64,000 nucleotides of DNA from Setoptus koraiensis (Eukaryota; Arthropoda): positions 1,550,001 to 1,614,000 of the forward strand of contig CM106585.1 in assembly GCA_048013815.1 (NCBI GenBank), read 5' to 3'. Below are positions 44,708 through 59,500 of this stretch, piece after piece. Each line of letters opens with the position of its first letter. Position 1 is the first letter of the stretch. A program made the translations under genes and the position numbers. The notes under the pieces were generated by a model that was not told the origin of the DNA, did no database searches, and worked only from the letters and a program-made list of their open reading frames with translations.

Positions 44708-45303
44708 TACCACCAAAACTTATTGAAGAAAACACTCGTGAAAATATGAGGAAATATCAGACTTTTATTTTCATTTCACAATGGATATTTTGTTTGCAAT
44801 CAAGAAAATGAAACAATATTAACATTTTTCTGTCAGCGACATTGTGATCTATTTTTGACGCAAATAAATAATTCAGCTCTCTATAAATAATTCAGTCTGA
44901 GAGAGACAAATGTCGGCTATTTTTGAAAGTCGTTCTTATGAAAATTCATCCTTATCAACTTTAACTTGGCCACACAGGGATAGATGAAACAAGATATTTC
45001 GTTTTGTTTTGTACGTTTGTCAAATTACATTTATTTCTATTCTAATCAACATCTATTAGCTGATTGTGGTTGGTTCTGTGCGCGTCGTACATGATAGACG
45101 CAATTCCAAATGACGGCCACACCAATCTTATGGTAATGAGCTCATCTAGTCCACTCTTGAGACAAAGTACGACGGCTTTCTCTCTACTCGGGCGTATATT
45201 TCCGTTTGGCAGAGATTACGTTGGTTAGTTGAATTGAATATAAGTGCAATGTATTAAATTTATAGCATCGGAATCATGTGGATATCAACAAATGAATGAA
45301 TTT
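44708..45303. other. Region between the secreted protein gene and the mGluR stop
   Basis: Promoter of the secreted gene and 3' UTR of the receptor. A repeated motif ATAAATAATTCAG(T/C) occurs twice near 44865-44895. Nothing else seen. Confidence 0.5.
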
Positions 45304-47887
45304 TCATAATGATGTCAAACATTGGCTATTTTCACTATTGTTGTCAGACGATCCGTCATTGTTTGGATCGCGTCTATTTGGTTGAAATTGTGGCGGTGGC
45401 GGCGGCGGGGGCAGCGGCGGCGTTGGTGGTGAGGATGGTGGCGACGAGGGTGACGATGACGCCGGCTTTTGCTGCTGCTGCTGACCACTATTAACGCCAG
45501 ATAACATTCGTTGTGCATGATGTAATTGTGATGGATGGTCTCCTTGATGTGATTGAGCTAAATGGATGGGATGATTTGTAATTAGCCGATGAGCGCCGCC
45601 ACGATTTGTCAGCTCTATCAGAGCTGTTCCATTTTTTGATCTAGACGCAGATATATCAGCATTGTTGATAGCGGTGCCCTTGCAACCGGACTCATTTCGC
45701 ATCTGGTGACCGGAAGAGCTAGCAGTGGCTAGCGGTGTGTCATCAGCGGTTGCTGTTGCTGGCTCGGCGCGTCTTCTATCAATCGTGACACTGGCCGGCT
45801 GTTGCTGTTTGTTTGTCTGCAAATCAGACACAATTGTTGCTGTTTGTGGTTGGTGTTGTTGTTGTGGAATTTGATTTCGGAATGATGCGTCACTTTGGAT
45901 TATTTTCTTTTGTTTAACTATATTGTTACTCTTATTTCTTTTATTATTTACATGTTTTGTCCACTGAGGTTTGCCAACGGCACTCTGAGCTGCCGACTTT
46001 GACTGGACCATCACTATTCTGCCATCGTGAGTGAAATCGTCGGTATCCTGATCGTCGTCTTCATCACGGTCATCACGGTCATCATCGTGGTTGTCGTCAG
46101 CGCCGTTATTATCACCTCCTCTGTTAGAGTGCGACCTATTGGCACTGTTACCGTACCTGTCCCCTCTTGAGCGTCTGTCATGTTGTTGTTCTTCTTCGTC
46201 GAGATCGTCTCCGTCTCCCTGCTCATCGTCGTCGTCGTCATCGTCGTCGTCGTCGGCATCATCCAACTGTTCGTAACCGTCTTCATCGTCGTCGTCATTA
46301 TCATAACTGTCATTATCCATTTCGTTGGCTCGTCGTTTGCTGCCACTAGCGGCTTGTCGATGTTTTGCCGCTGCTCCCATTTGTTTATTCATCATCAACG
46401 TTTGGCTATTATCGTCATCATTATTAATATTTGCCAAAACAGACACGCCACCGGATGTGCCATCAACTGTCTTCATGTCCAAACTGGCGCTTGTAATCAA
46501 TGATGAATTGTTGCTACCGCTGTTCCATCTCGATTGTTCATCTAGAACTTTGTGCTGGTGACAAGATTTCATTGCCACCGATTGATTTGGATAATGACTG
46601 TGACGGCGATGTTTTGATTGTTGTTGTTGCTGTTGTTGTTGCTGCTGCTGCTGCTGAACGGACCCCACTTGGTCAATCGAGGCCAGATGCTTTAAGTTGG
46701 CCTTGTTGTGGTGGGTCATTGTCATGGCAACTTGAGCCGACAAACAGGTGCCAAGCGTCGAGTTGGCGGCCGCCTGAAGAGCGTGCATAGCGATCGAAGT
46801 GTCAGAGCAAGTGTTTTGCTGTTGTTGTTGATGTTGTTGTTGAGCAATATTGACATGTTGAGAACAGCAATCAGCTGCCGATTGGTTTTCCGGCGTCGAT
46901 ACAGCGTCTTGATTTGGTTGCATTTCCATCATAACATTTGCATTTTTGCTTTGTTTTTTGCTGCCCTGTTGTTGCCTTGAGCTATTGTCAGTGTTGCTTC
47001 TATAGGCGCTATTTGCGGATCTATTACCGGCGACATTCTGGTGATGATGATACTGTTGTTGAGTGTCTACCAGCGATTGTTGATTATGACGAAGTTGTTG
47101 ATTACTATTGCGCAACGTTGCTCTCGGATCATTGTTGGCCGTGTGAACGAGCTGTGCCTGCTGGTGATAGAGGCCTCCCTGAGTGGTCACTGCCACTAGA
47201 TCGGCCCCACAAGAAAACGGACCGGGCCCGCTGGAGGTGGCTCGCACATTTGATGAATGTTGCTCACAAGCATTATTATTATTGTTGTTGTTGTTGTTGT
47301 TGTTGTCCGAGGAATGTTGCTGGTTCAAGCTGCGAACGCTCGCTCCATGGCCCAGACCGTAATTATCGTGTGGTCGTTGATTTGTGTGTGTCAAACTCGA
47401 ATTGGTTGTTGTATCTAGATCGTTGTTGTTTGTGGTTGTTGTGCAACTGTCAAATTCGGTCTCAATGTCATTGCCGGCCAAAGTGTTTTGATTATTCAGA
47501 TCGTCTTCATTGTCGTCGTCGTAGTCGTCATAAATGCACGAACAATGATGACAGCAACTACTACAACATTCGCTGCAATGATCCAAAGAAGAAATGGATT
47601 GACTTCCATGCATAACAGCTGATTGTTGATTGTTGTCAAGCATTTCGCCAGTGGTGTGTCCTTGATGATAGTGGCACGAAGTTGACGTTTTGCCATTGTT
47701 GTTGCCATTGGTGCCAGTGGTGCCGTTATTACAGTTGTAACGATGATGCAACGAGCAAGCGGATCCATTGAATTTGTTTTTATTTAACTGCACTTTATTA
47801 GGTTGCTGTTCCTGATCTTGCTGCTGATATCCACTTGGTGACATCTTGATTTTTGCGCGTATTATCTGAGCGTGTTGCTGCTGTTGT

Positions 47888-47919
<32 letters not shown>

Positions 47920-50900
47920 TTGCTGCTGCTGACTTCCGGTCATAATAGAACGCTGCTGAACGATGGTATAGTTTTGGTTAGTGTTGCCGGTTTGATTGGC
48001 GCATTGGAATTGGCTCTTCTGTTGTTGGTTGCGTTGCTGGTGAACTGCACCAGTGTCGGTGTCGTTGTTGTTGATATCTGTGCCACCACTAATACTTTGC
48101 TGTTGGTTACTAGAGGAAGACAATGACGATCTTGTTTTAATTGTGTGCGTATCAGAGCCATAATTGTGCTTGTGTATCATTGTCAAACAGGTTGTGTTGG
48201 TTGTTGGCGCTATTATGCTAGCGAGAGCACCGCCAACAACACCACATTCGTGCTGACCAGAGACAGACATTTGACTGTTCTGATTGTGACGCTGATGCAA
48301 ATGTTGCTGATAGGCACTCTGCTGATGCGTATGGTGATGCTGATGCAAATGGTGCGAATGATGATGCAAATTATTATGTGTTGTGCCGGCTTGTTGTTGT
48401 TTGTTGTTGGTGACATTTTGGTGATAACTGTTCATTGCCGTGGTAGTGCCACTAGTGGTTGGTGTTCCGCTGTTGTTTGCACCGTCATTGGTCACAAAAC
48501 CAATATTGGTGGCGCCACTGTTACTTCCGCTGTTGTTGCCCAATTGGGAGCCGCTCGGAGTGTGCTCTTGTACACCTTTTGCCATTTGCGAATCTATTTC
48601 GAAGCGTCCACGATTCGATCCAACCAGGTACATTCGGTTACGTGATATATCACAACATTTAGACAGTATCACAACATTTAGACAGTATCACAACATTTAG
48701 ACAGTATTACAATATTTAGAAGCAAACGGTCAGTCACATGAACAGTTTCAATGTAACAACAAGTATCTGTCTTGGCTGCGACAACTCACCTTGATTTATT
48801 ATGGCCGAAGTGGTGCTCATGGCGCCTCCGCTGCCGTCTGGCTGGGTGTTTGTTTGGCCGCAATTGCTTGCGTGTGAAGACACTGTCTTGTAGGGTCGCT
48901 TATATGTGTTGCTGTTCATGGTCAATTTTCGGACATTTTTATCCGGATTAAAGAGAATGATGTGCACCTTGGGCGCAAACAAACAAAACAGGGTGACGTA
49001 AGCGGACAAAGATATCGAGACGCACATTGTCATGGATTGAATCTGTTGCGCCAAGAAAGAATTGGGCAGAGACAGAGAGAAACAGCTTATTAGACAGGTG
49101 AGCAGAGAGGCCAAATTGGGCGAGGCCAATAATTGGGCATGACAAATACCTCTGAGGAGCTCATTGTTCCGTAATATAGTGGCACAAAGGCAAGCCAAAT
49201 GACACAAGTGGTGTACATGGTGAAACCGATAAACTTTGACTCGTTGAAATTTTCCGGTATTTTGCGCGTCTTAATGGCATAATAAGTTGATAATGTAATG
49301 AGTAACATGTTGTAAGCCAGACTCAATATGAAATTTTTTCCTGATGCTTTGCATCGCAAAATAACCTGTGCCTTGTGGTATTCGAACAGTATGCCCGGTT
49401 CCTCGATGAGAAGCCACAGGCCGGTCAATAGTACCTAAAATAACGTAGTACAATTATAAAAGTGTAAGTATATGAGTGAATAAATTGCATAATATTTGAG
49501 CTATGATAATAATATGTTTGCATGACCGTTATCAGTGTACAGCACTGATCGACCACCTCTGCCAGCAACAACCAGTGTCCACCAGAAAAGAATCCAACTA
49601 CAACTAAGTATCTGGACGAATATTTTCACTGCACTAAACTGTACTCACACATCTCAATTCTATCCAATTCAATTTGATTCAAGTACATTAGTGTCAGTGT
49701 TTGCGAAAAAGAATGATTGATTAGTGGCGGCCCTATTAATGGGGCCCGCCGCTGTCCGTCACAACATTGTGCATGATTGATAAGTTCATTTGTTAATGTG
49801 ACTGTTGCACCATGGCCATCAACTCACTGCTCTCTGGTGACCATTATAATATATCGAAATGAGAGATTAGATTAAATCAGTCACTACAACACAGCAACGA
49901 CATTAGTAAATGGGCCACCAGAGTCATGTGGTCATCATCATGATGGTTTGTCTCAATCGCAGTCGCAATTTAGTACCAAGTGATTAGCATATGTCATTTG
50001 CTTCTAACCCGATTACCACGACACAATATTGAAGACATGTTAATACGATTACTCGTGGACTTTGGGACTTATGGTCGCATTGATTGGTCAAAGATCAGCC
50101 TCGGTTCTGGTGACGAAAATGCAACAAACACACAAATTCACTCGAATCATGAATTAATAGAACATGGAATATTGATATTTTCATCACTCAGTTCAATGTC
50201 AAAACTATGTTATCCGGCTACAATCATCATCTTTCAAGACCTGCCCTGTTCTGTTTAGGCAAATATGCATCATACATGATGTGATTGGAATAGAATAATC
50301 AGGCAAAAACTACTGAACTACACACTTGGCCTTTGCTCCATTTGCCACTCATAGAGGTTGCTATTTTCACCTGGGACATTGCCTAAGGAATATTCTATAG
50401 AATGTCTATGTCATCGAAAGCTGGCTCATTATCAGTTGCCCACTTCCGGTCTTATTTGTGTCGCTCGAATGGTCGATTGACCTTGATTGACATCAGCCCG
50501 TGCAAGGTACCTACCTGGAAGCCTACCAAAACGGCAGTGATGACGAACTGTGATCTGGGCGAAGTAAATCTGACCTTTTGAGCGGATCTGGTTGCGCTCA
50601 TAAATATACGCGCTATCCTGTTTGTTTTAACCAAAAGCGAGCCATACATTAGCGAGAAACCAAAATTAACCTACGCCCACGCACATTGAATTGCATATGT
50701 TGATTTGATTAGATTAGTAGGTTTGTTTAATGTCATCATCATGATGCAGGGGCGGCATGAGATGATTTGCATAAAATAAAAAGATATGTATGTTGGTGTG
50801 ACTGGCAAATGACGTAACGACTCAAGTCTCAGGTTCAGTGCCTGCTGAATAGCCTCATGTGTACTTACCATAAAACGCTGACAGCCACACACTAAACCGG

Positions 50901-53528
50901 AAGGTTTAGCCAATAATATAAACGTGCACACATGACAGCAGCCCATACCGGCCAACAAAATAAATGACAACTCAATTCCGCTGGCCTTCACAAGTGGCGT
51001 ATCTCTAAAACGGAAGAAGGTATAAGTAACAAAAGTGGTCAACATCAGGCCCACGCTGGCCACCACTGTTGGCACAATGGCGTGTATTGAGGGCCATCTA
51101 ATATATTCCTCTGGCAATTTGCGGCACTTCATTTTGGAATCCTCGGGCCACCAGCCCGCCTTGCAAGCCTCGCAACTTGTTTCGTTTGCTTTAATCTCAT
51201 TTTCGGCACAAGCGCGACACATCCAGCAGCATATATCACCGGCGGTTATTTTCACTTCAAACATTTGGCATGGCTTTGAGCAAAACGATTCAGGTGGACC
51301 GCCTAGAATGCATTCGCCAAATTCTAGCTCGTCCAATTCTAAATTGTACTCCTTCTCGGACCATTTACCCGCCAGACTGTACTCGTAACTGACACCCACT
51401 CCGGCAAATGCGGGCGCCGCCGGATAACCACCGGGCACGGGCAATATGGGTATTCCGCCCGCGTGGTGCCGGTGCCCGCCGGCTGCCATTGAGCTGTCGT
51501 CTGGAGGGGGCAGACCCTCCTCTAATTGATCTAAACGGATACGGCCGTCCTCTTGTTGATTGTGGTGCTGCTGAAGTTGGGGCGCTAGTGCCTCGTTGTT
51601 GTGAACGATTTTATTTTGGGACGACTGTTGCTGTTGTTGCAACCATGGTTTTAACAAGTGTAAATTGCTGTTTTCTTGGACGGAATCTGCGTTGAGTGAC
51701 GCTCTCATTGACGGACTAATGCCTGCCGGGCCGGAATTTGTGTTTGTAAAATTAACTAAATCCTCATAACCGGCCTGTTGTCCGTTATATTCACCTGTTG
51801 AGCTGTCTGATTGGTCAATCATCATGGGCGGGCTAGTTTGTTCGCTTGGTTGTTGTGATGCCTGTTGATTGGCTTGATAAATAAAAAATGGTTGCTCTGA
51901 GCCATATTTGTTGTTGTTGTTGTTGCTGTTGCTATTGTTGAGCTGACTATTTACATTGAATTGTTCGCTGTTCGACGGCTCCTCGTTATTTGCTGCCGAC
52001 TTAATTCCATTGCTGGCCATGTTACTACTAGCACCAGTTGGTTCGCCTGCCGGAAGTTGAGTTCTACCAGCAATTACACCACTTCCGGCATAGATATTAC
52101 CCTGGCCACTTGCGCCAATTGCAGGCTCAAATTGACCACTGCTACTCTGTGGACCGCAAGTATCCATCGATTGAAAGCTGGCACCATTCGCGTACGATCG
52201 ACGATAGTTGTATATGTTGTATCTGCCCATTCCGTCGCCACGTTCATCGAACTTGACCTCACTTCCGGCCAAATCTGTTTTATCGATGCAGCAAAGAGAA
52301 TTGAATTAGAATGAGCATGTCGAATAAATAAATAATTAATTTTAATTCAGCACAATAATCACGGGCGCAGTTGCCGATAATGAGAGTAAATGAGAATAAA
52401 TCGGCCAATCATCTGTGATTTAATCGCAAGGTTTATTTTAGTTTAATTGAACACCATTTGGCCGCTTTCTGGCTCTTCAGTGGGCCCACGGGCCTCAGGC
52501 AAATTGTCGAATCCATGAGGACCAATTGAATACGCGTACCGTACGGGTACGTGACACGAATAAACTATTGTGTTATTCATGGACGATATAATTTGTTCGT
52601 GCCCAGATAATTCGACCGGAATATTATATATGTAAATAGATCCCGGTCACCTATGACTCATAGGCTATGACTATTACGAACCGGTGAAAGAATCGATCTT
52701 TTTGCATTATCATATATTATATATCTCATAATAGACTGCCAGCCCCATGCTTCACTAACTCAATCACGTCAGAGTGGAATAACAAACTGATCGTTGTTAC
52801 CTGATGGCAAACAAAGGCTGAATGAATGAATACAGTTGCAATACTATGCAATAGAAATAATCGGAATGTTTCAATTGACAGTTGTGAGTGACCGTAAGAT
52901 GCTCGATCTATCAATAGTTACAAACAGTTTACGATTCTAATGCAACACGACACTTTTAGCTGTCAATAAATACAAGGAAAAGCTACTATGGTCGTTTATC
53001 TGTCATCGTTCTGTCCATTTAGCCAATTGGACATAATCAGCTGCGTGTCTCGACATTAACACTGCAATGTAGCCTCGTTTCTGATGTGTGTTCCAAAACA
53101 GAAAAGAGGCCCGAGCTAAACATATTGCAAAAACGATTATGCAGTTGAATGGAACTGAGGGACTCAAAAGAATTTACATTATTTGACTATGCCCGCCTAA
53201 CTGGTTAATGACACTCTTTTTCTTATCATTAGTCAGCGCAATCGGATGACAATTCTCGAACAAAATAATACTATTCTTAGTGCACAAATTTGGGCCGATG
53301 TTCGGGCCAATGGCTTGTTCGGAGAAAAAAAGCTCGTATCTAGACTTGACAGGATGTTGGTGAGCCTCTCATTAGAGCAAGAAGCCACCAAGATGATACA
53401 TGCAGTTATTATTGTCGTTGCTGCTTGTTGGCGGCGGATCATTTGTGAGTCACAGATTGTGAGTGATCATTAGGGACACATCGAGTGGGATCAAAAAGAG
53501 GCCCAACAGCGACCGAACAGCAACTTGA

Positions 53529-53562
<34 letters not shown>

Positions 53563-56500
53563 CATCTCTCTCCATATATGTATATCTGTCTATTCTTCAA
53601 GTTATCGACTTAGTATCACTAAGTTAGTTGATAGTTGCGCCACTGAATGGCTTCTTTTTCGAATGCTTAGTCGAGGCTGTTTTTATTGTTTGTCGCTCGA
53701 TTGTCGGTACACACTAAATACAATCTAGATACGATAACCGGTAAGAGGATTCTTTGTCGCTCATTATTCCGTCGCGAGTCGCGACAAGTGGCCGGCTCAA
53801 GTCACGCTTATACTTATACGGTGCACCTTGTACCTTGGCCGCGCCTCAGCCGCATCTCGGGGCCGTATCATTGATACGGTATCAAGCATCGCATATCAAG
53901 TATCAATAATGAGACATTATTCACCGATACAGTTGAGTGGCCGGTGGCCCAATTGAGCTATCAATTGTATTGCAGCCGGCGGCACAAATTGCGCACCGTG
54001 GCTCGCTATTCTCAACGAAAAAGGCAATAATAATGATATTGATAATCTTGCCATATCAGCAAAATGTTATTAGCCCTTCACTGTGTTAGAAGGCCGTCCA
54101 GCAGGGGGCCCGATACATAGCAAGCCCCATCAAGCAAGATAATAATTATGATAACTCTCTCAATCATCGCTGCATCTTGTCGATTGTGTCAGTTAAGTTG
54201 CACTCGGGCAAATGTGAGCCGGGCAAATGTAGTGACCATTCGCATTTGGTCTGAGCCGCTTATTATTGTCAGCATGCAATCCATAATAATAATAAAACTC
54301 GAGCTAAGATAGTTACAGGATTTGAAATCCATTCGATGGGCCTCAATCGTCAGCTGGAACAACTCGTTAGCGGGAATAAGTCGGCCTCTCGGATCGACTC
54401 TGTTAAGGAGCTTATAATCTTGCATTAGAACAATAATGACACTTTTGCTGGTTTTGCAGCTGACGTTTCTCAGGTTAACTTATCGACAGCAAACAGGTTG
54501 CATCGAGCTGCATCGGCTGAAAACCAATTCACTGACAATGAGCTTTGTCATGACGACGCCAAAAGAGCGAGCTATCAACCAACGGTTACTTAGTGACACA
54601 TTATTGCTACGATCGTTGCTATATTTTCGCGCCGGTAATTGACTTCGAATAGCAGGATACATTTGCTGTACGACTTTGACTTGTCCACGAACTCTTGCCG
54701 TTTGATCACAATTTCGCTGGCGTGCAATTGTTGTGAAACTTAATTGCAATTGGTAGCAATTGTCACAATTCTGATTAGCTAGCTGCGCAAAAGCGTGATT
54801 TTTGGCACCACTTGCTGAGTTTCGATCAAGTGTCGTCATTGTAGACAGTTTACAGCAAATCGACTTTGCATTTGGAAACTCATAACATGAAACATTTATC
54901 ACCTAAGGGATGTTACGTGCTGATAAGATGTTGCTGCTGTTTAAATGAAACAAAAAAGATGCTGCTCTAAAGAAGACGAAACCAGTGCGACAATTCCAAT
55001 GCAGCAACTCGGAAATTAACTTGTCGTCAATAATGACAGACAAAGGCAGACCCTTTTGGCCTCTTTTGCATTCATCTAGCTAGAAGTAGCTGGTTGAATG
55101 CAGCTGCAGCAGCGCCACCTCATCATGTCATTGATAACGATAATCGGACAATCTAATAAGCCGAAAACAATTGCATTGCAAGTTCAGCTAACCATTACGG
55201 TCAGCATTCGCTTACTTTGCACAATCGCCGCTATGCTGTTATACCTGGTATATAAAACACTTGCCACCTACCTTGCTACATCAAATGACGTAACAGAACG
55301 TCAGAACGGGCAACAGAGTATATATATATATTGTAAGGGACAGGGCAGGGTATATATAGCATAATAGTGATTGAGGATGGGGAACCAGTTAGGAGCAATG
55401 ACACCAATGGCACAGTCAGAGATATACGTTGCTACATAGGGATGCTGTCAAGTGGCCCAAGTTGAAATGCCCCCGAGTTAACAATATGATGATGAAGATG
55501 ACAATAATGACTACGACCATGACGTAACAGTATAATAATAGTAAGAGCATGCAAGAAGAGAATTCGCAGAGATCTGCAAATAAGAAAGCGTGACATAGAT
55601 AGATAGATTTAAATCTAATTCAGTAATAAGTGATAAAATTACAGAATTAGATTTAGTGGATGGAGTAGCGAGCAAAAAGCGCGGTTGTAGTTGCAATTGA
55701 CACACAATTGGATCACACACTACACAACTTGCAATAGACCGAGAATAGACCGAGAAAGGGACCGAGAAAGAGACCGAGAAAGGGACCGAGAATTGGCCAC
55801 CGAGATGGCTGACTTTGCAGCGAGCTTTCATGTTGCACAAACGTCTCAAATCGAATGAGTTAAATTTGAAAAAGGAGGCGATAATGAGATGCGTCCTCAA
55901 TGTCACTCAACTCGTATAACTATTATCTAACAAGTTATCTCTTTTGTTGCTCGCCAACTAGATACACAGCTGGCGATATAGGCCAACCACTTTATCAAGT
56001 GCTGCCAGTAATTCCACTGGGGCCTTGTCCAATCCAAGGAGACAATCTTTTTTGTGCTTGCCGGTTGCGACAACACAATTTAACTAGATCTGTCTCTTTC
56101 ACTATGTGCCCAGTTGAATCGATTAAATCTTTTTCCTAGTGCCTATTGCTGGAAATAGTCTACTTGGGGCCCCCTGTCAGACGCATACGCGCGCAGCGAA
56201 AATGTTGAGCGTGTTGACTTGGTCAACTGCTGAATGAATGCCGCTGCTGATAGTGTATTATGGTGAGGCCAAAGAAACAAATCGTCCCTTCTGCTGCTGC
56301 TGCTGCCACTGCCACCATATTGTCGTTGCATCAAATTAATTCTATATTAAATAGATCAGCCAGACAGAGGGACAGAATTGCATTAATTCAATGCATTCTT
56401 CAATCTGATTAACAGCCAAGCAGCAATGCCACAAACGACACAAGCATACTAATGCCCCACTTCCGGTCACATCTAGCTTACCAGATCGAGCTAAACCATA

Positions 56501-59500
56501 ATCGTTCGTTAGTTATTCTCATTGTGTTGCGCAATAGTGACGGTAGGTTAACGGAGTATCAATTGACCGGAATTGGGGTTATTAGTTATGGTCGATTGTG
56601 ATTGACACACAAAAGAAGATCGATTTTTTCTTTGTATAGCAAACAAAAACAGCAATTCAGGGATAGTTTCCCATCTTCGAACCTTCTCGCTTGTCATTTG
56701 GTCGGCAGAAAATGTGCAACATTCGTCAAGTTTCGACCTTCTTAGTGACATATACTATTAGGTCGTTTAATGTTCGAGAAACTCAATTTCTCTGGTTACA
56801 GGTCCATGGTGCAAGAATATTTTCCTTCTTAGAGATGCAAATTACACTGGTACAAAGTTGAAAATTTCAACAATTCCAGTCACACTTCGAAAAAAGTGCT
56901 TACGCGGAAAACCTTATTCACACGAGATCCGAACAAACTGAAGCCTAAATCTTCTCTCCTGTTCGAGCAACGAAAAAGAAAGTCTATCGTAACTTCAACA
57001 AAGGCCTAGTTACTGGAGCAATCGCGATTTTATGAAAATTTTTCATAAATCTATGCGCGCCATATACCGTATAAGTTATACGTCATTTATCACTGGCACG
57101 TTTTTGCAAGAAATTTTCAACTTCTCAATTAGTGCGCTTGCTACCATTAAAAATAGGGGCGATATGCGCCGCAAGAATTTTTCAAATATCCAGGGAATGG
57201 CGAAAAAGTTGAAAAAAAGAATTTCTATACCGACGGTTTCACGATTTATCGGATCAGAGTCGCTGTTTTTTTTTGGTCTGAGTTTTCAGCAAATGAGATT
57301 CCCCTCGTTAGTTCTTTCTCAGTCTCTGATGGCGTTCGTCGGATGTCAGCTTATTGTTTGTGCCAATTAGGGTGACATGCCACATAAAAATGATAATGAT
57401 TATACAATAAGAATATTGTCTAAAAGGCCAACCGATTGATGACTTACCCAAAAAGGACACGTTAAGTAGATACTTGGTGTAAAAGTCGCCCCCTATAATG
57501 ATAATTGACGCCAGCAGAGCCATTATTATTGACAGTGTCGTTGCGAGACAAATGTTTGTTTGTGCGAGGAGGGCAAGATAAATAAAAGACAAATAGTGGT
57601 TATATAGATAGATAGTATATATTAGATGATGCTAATAAAATGAGAGTCTGTGAGTAGTATCAGCTCAATGCAATTTGTCGTTGATTAATGGTATTGCACG
57701 AATCATCGAACGTGCATGAATGCATCATTGAGACGAGCCCCGTTTTCTAGCCACTGTAGCGTGTGCTGCGCATAGTGGCGAGAAAAGAAAAGTTGGGGCC
57801 GTTTTTGGGGCCGTTACTTGGTAGGGGGATATTTACCGCTCAACTCCTTAAGTGCCTCGCAAACCACTCCGGGCCTTGCGTCGCATAAATCCGACCAGGC
57901 GTGATGAAGAGCGTGAGCCATGGCGTATACGGCATCAACAACAAATTGCACTTTCTGCTCTTGACGATAACCATTTGATTCTGAGATATGCAAATTAGGC
58001 GAACAAATCTCACTTATTGTTTGCTGTTGCTGTGGTTGCTGTTGGCCATTGCCGTTGGCATTGTAGCCACCGTTGCTTTGAATGAATGAATGGACGCCAT
58101 GTTGATTTGTTGTTGTTGTTGTTGGCTGATAAAAAGAAGTGAAATCATTATCTCTCTTTCTTCTATTTCTGGCTGTTGTTGCTGGCACTGTTTTGGCTCG
58201 CTCTTTAAAATCTTCTCCTTGTGCCATTGGCTTGCCAGCAATGCCACTTTTAGACTTTTTATCATCATTGCTGTTCCTTTGTTCTTTAGCTTGCCCACTG
58301 TCTAACGGACTCTTATCTGGCGTCTTGGTGGTGCTGGTTGTTGTTGGCGTTGTTGTAGTTGTTGTAGTTGTTGTAGCTGTTGTAGTTGTTGTTGCCGCTG
58401 TTGTTGTTGTGGTTGCCAGCGTGTCCGTTACTAAAGTCGTATACATTTTGTTGGCCTTTTGACGCAAGGAGGCGCCAGCGTTTATTTTATTTGAGCTCAT
58501 TGTTTCGTTGCTGTTAGAATGGGTGCCATTTGCAAATTGATCCAACAAACCGCTCCCATTCAAGGCTTGGCCGGCCCCAGTCTGGCCACTGTTAATTATT
58601 AGCTTATTGTTGTCTAGTTGATTGTGCAAACTATGCCCGCTGCTGTTGTCCATATTGGCATGTTTGTTTTCAATTTGTTGTTGTTGTTTTTCTGCATCTA
58701 TTGAATGCGTGATCACCGTGATACTATTTTTGCCCTCTTTGTCGTCTTTGTGTCGCAAAATAGTCACCTTACTGCTAATGGACCCCATCGATTGTTGATT
58801 ATCTGTGATGTGTAAAAGAGGTGATTTGTTCGCTAGTAGTTTGTTGTTGCTGTTTTGTGTTGCTAGCAATGAGCGCGCCGAACGACCCGCGGGTTCGTCC
58901 GTCATTTCCGGTTGCATTTGGGTTGCCCCATCATTGTTGGGCGTTTGGTCGGTGTCCAATAAAAGACTGTCCAACAGTGGTTGTGTTGTTTGTTGCTGAA
59001 GATCCGATTCTATATCTAAACTATTATCACTTAGGCGGCTAACTCTGACATTTGGCTCTATCAGATAATTTGTTTGGCGTCGTCTATTGGTGTTGCTGTT
59101 GCTGTTGTCGTTGCTGCTTGAGTCAGCTATATACGTTTGCATACTGTTCATTGTGCCCTGATGCAAATGTTGCCGATATTGGTGCTGATGTTGATGCTGT
59201 TGCTGCTGTTGTTGTTGCTGTTGGTCGTCTTCATCTTGGTCCTCTAAATGCAAATAACAATTAAACCATTCTTGCCAATATTCCTCGAACCAGGGATTAC
59301 GTTTATTGTTGTATGGGGTGAGATTTTTCATATAATCATCAAACTCAGGTATGTGCTTATTGGACAGCTCCACTGTTATGGCTCCCCAAGCGGCCTCCTC
59401 AACGCCCTCAACCAATTTTCTGTGAGTGCCCCAACCGTCGGCCGCTACCCAAAAGAAATGATTTGTCTTTTTGGCCTTTTTCACAGCGGCCAATAAATGT

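Larger units (their letters stand above)
52275..57447 (-). other. Large mGluR intron, 5.2 kb
   Basis: Between donor GTAAG at 57447 and the ACAG acceptor at 52275. It carries a CT microsatellite (53531-53560), a minisatellite (55735-55792) and AT runs. Many short ORFs on both strands, none recognised; no nested gene supported. Confidence 0.75.

Noticed and set aside
46091-48126. Leu/Val/Ser-rich plus-strand ORFs opposite the mGluR tail
   Set aside because: Mirror images of Gln, Asn and Asp codon runs on the minus strand, with no independent coding features.
57814-57836. Extension of the mGluR ligand-domain exon to a stop at 57814
   Set aside because: Using the GTAAAT donor at 57836 restores phase with the next conserved exon (GGDFYTKYLL), so the extra codons are intronic.
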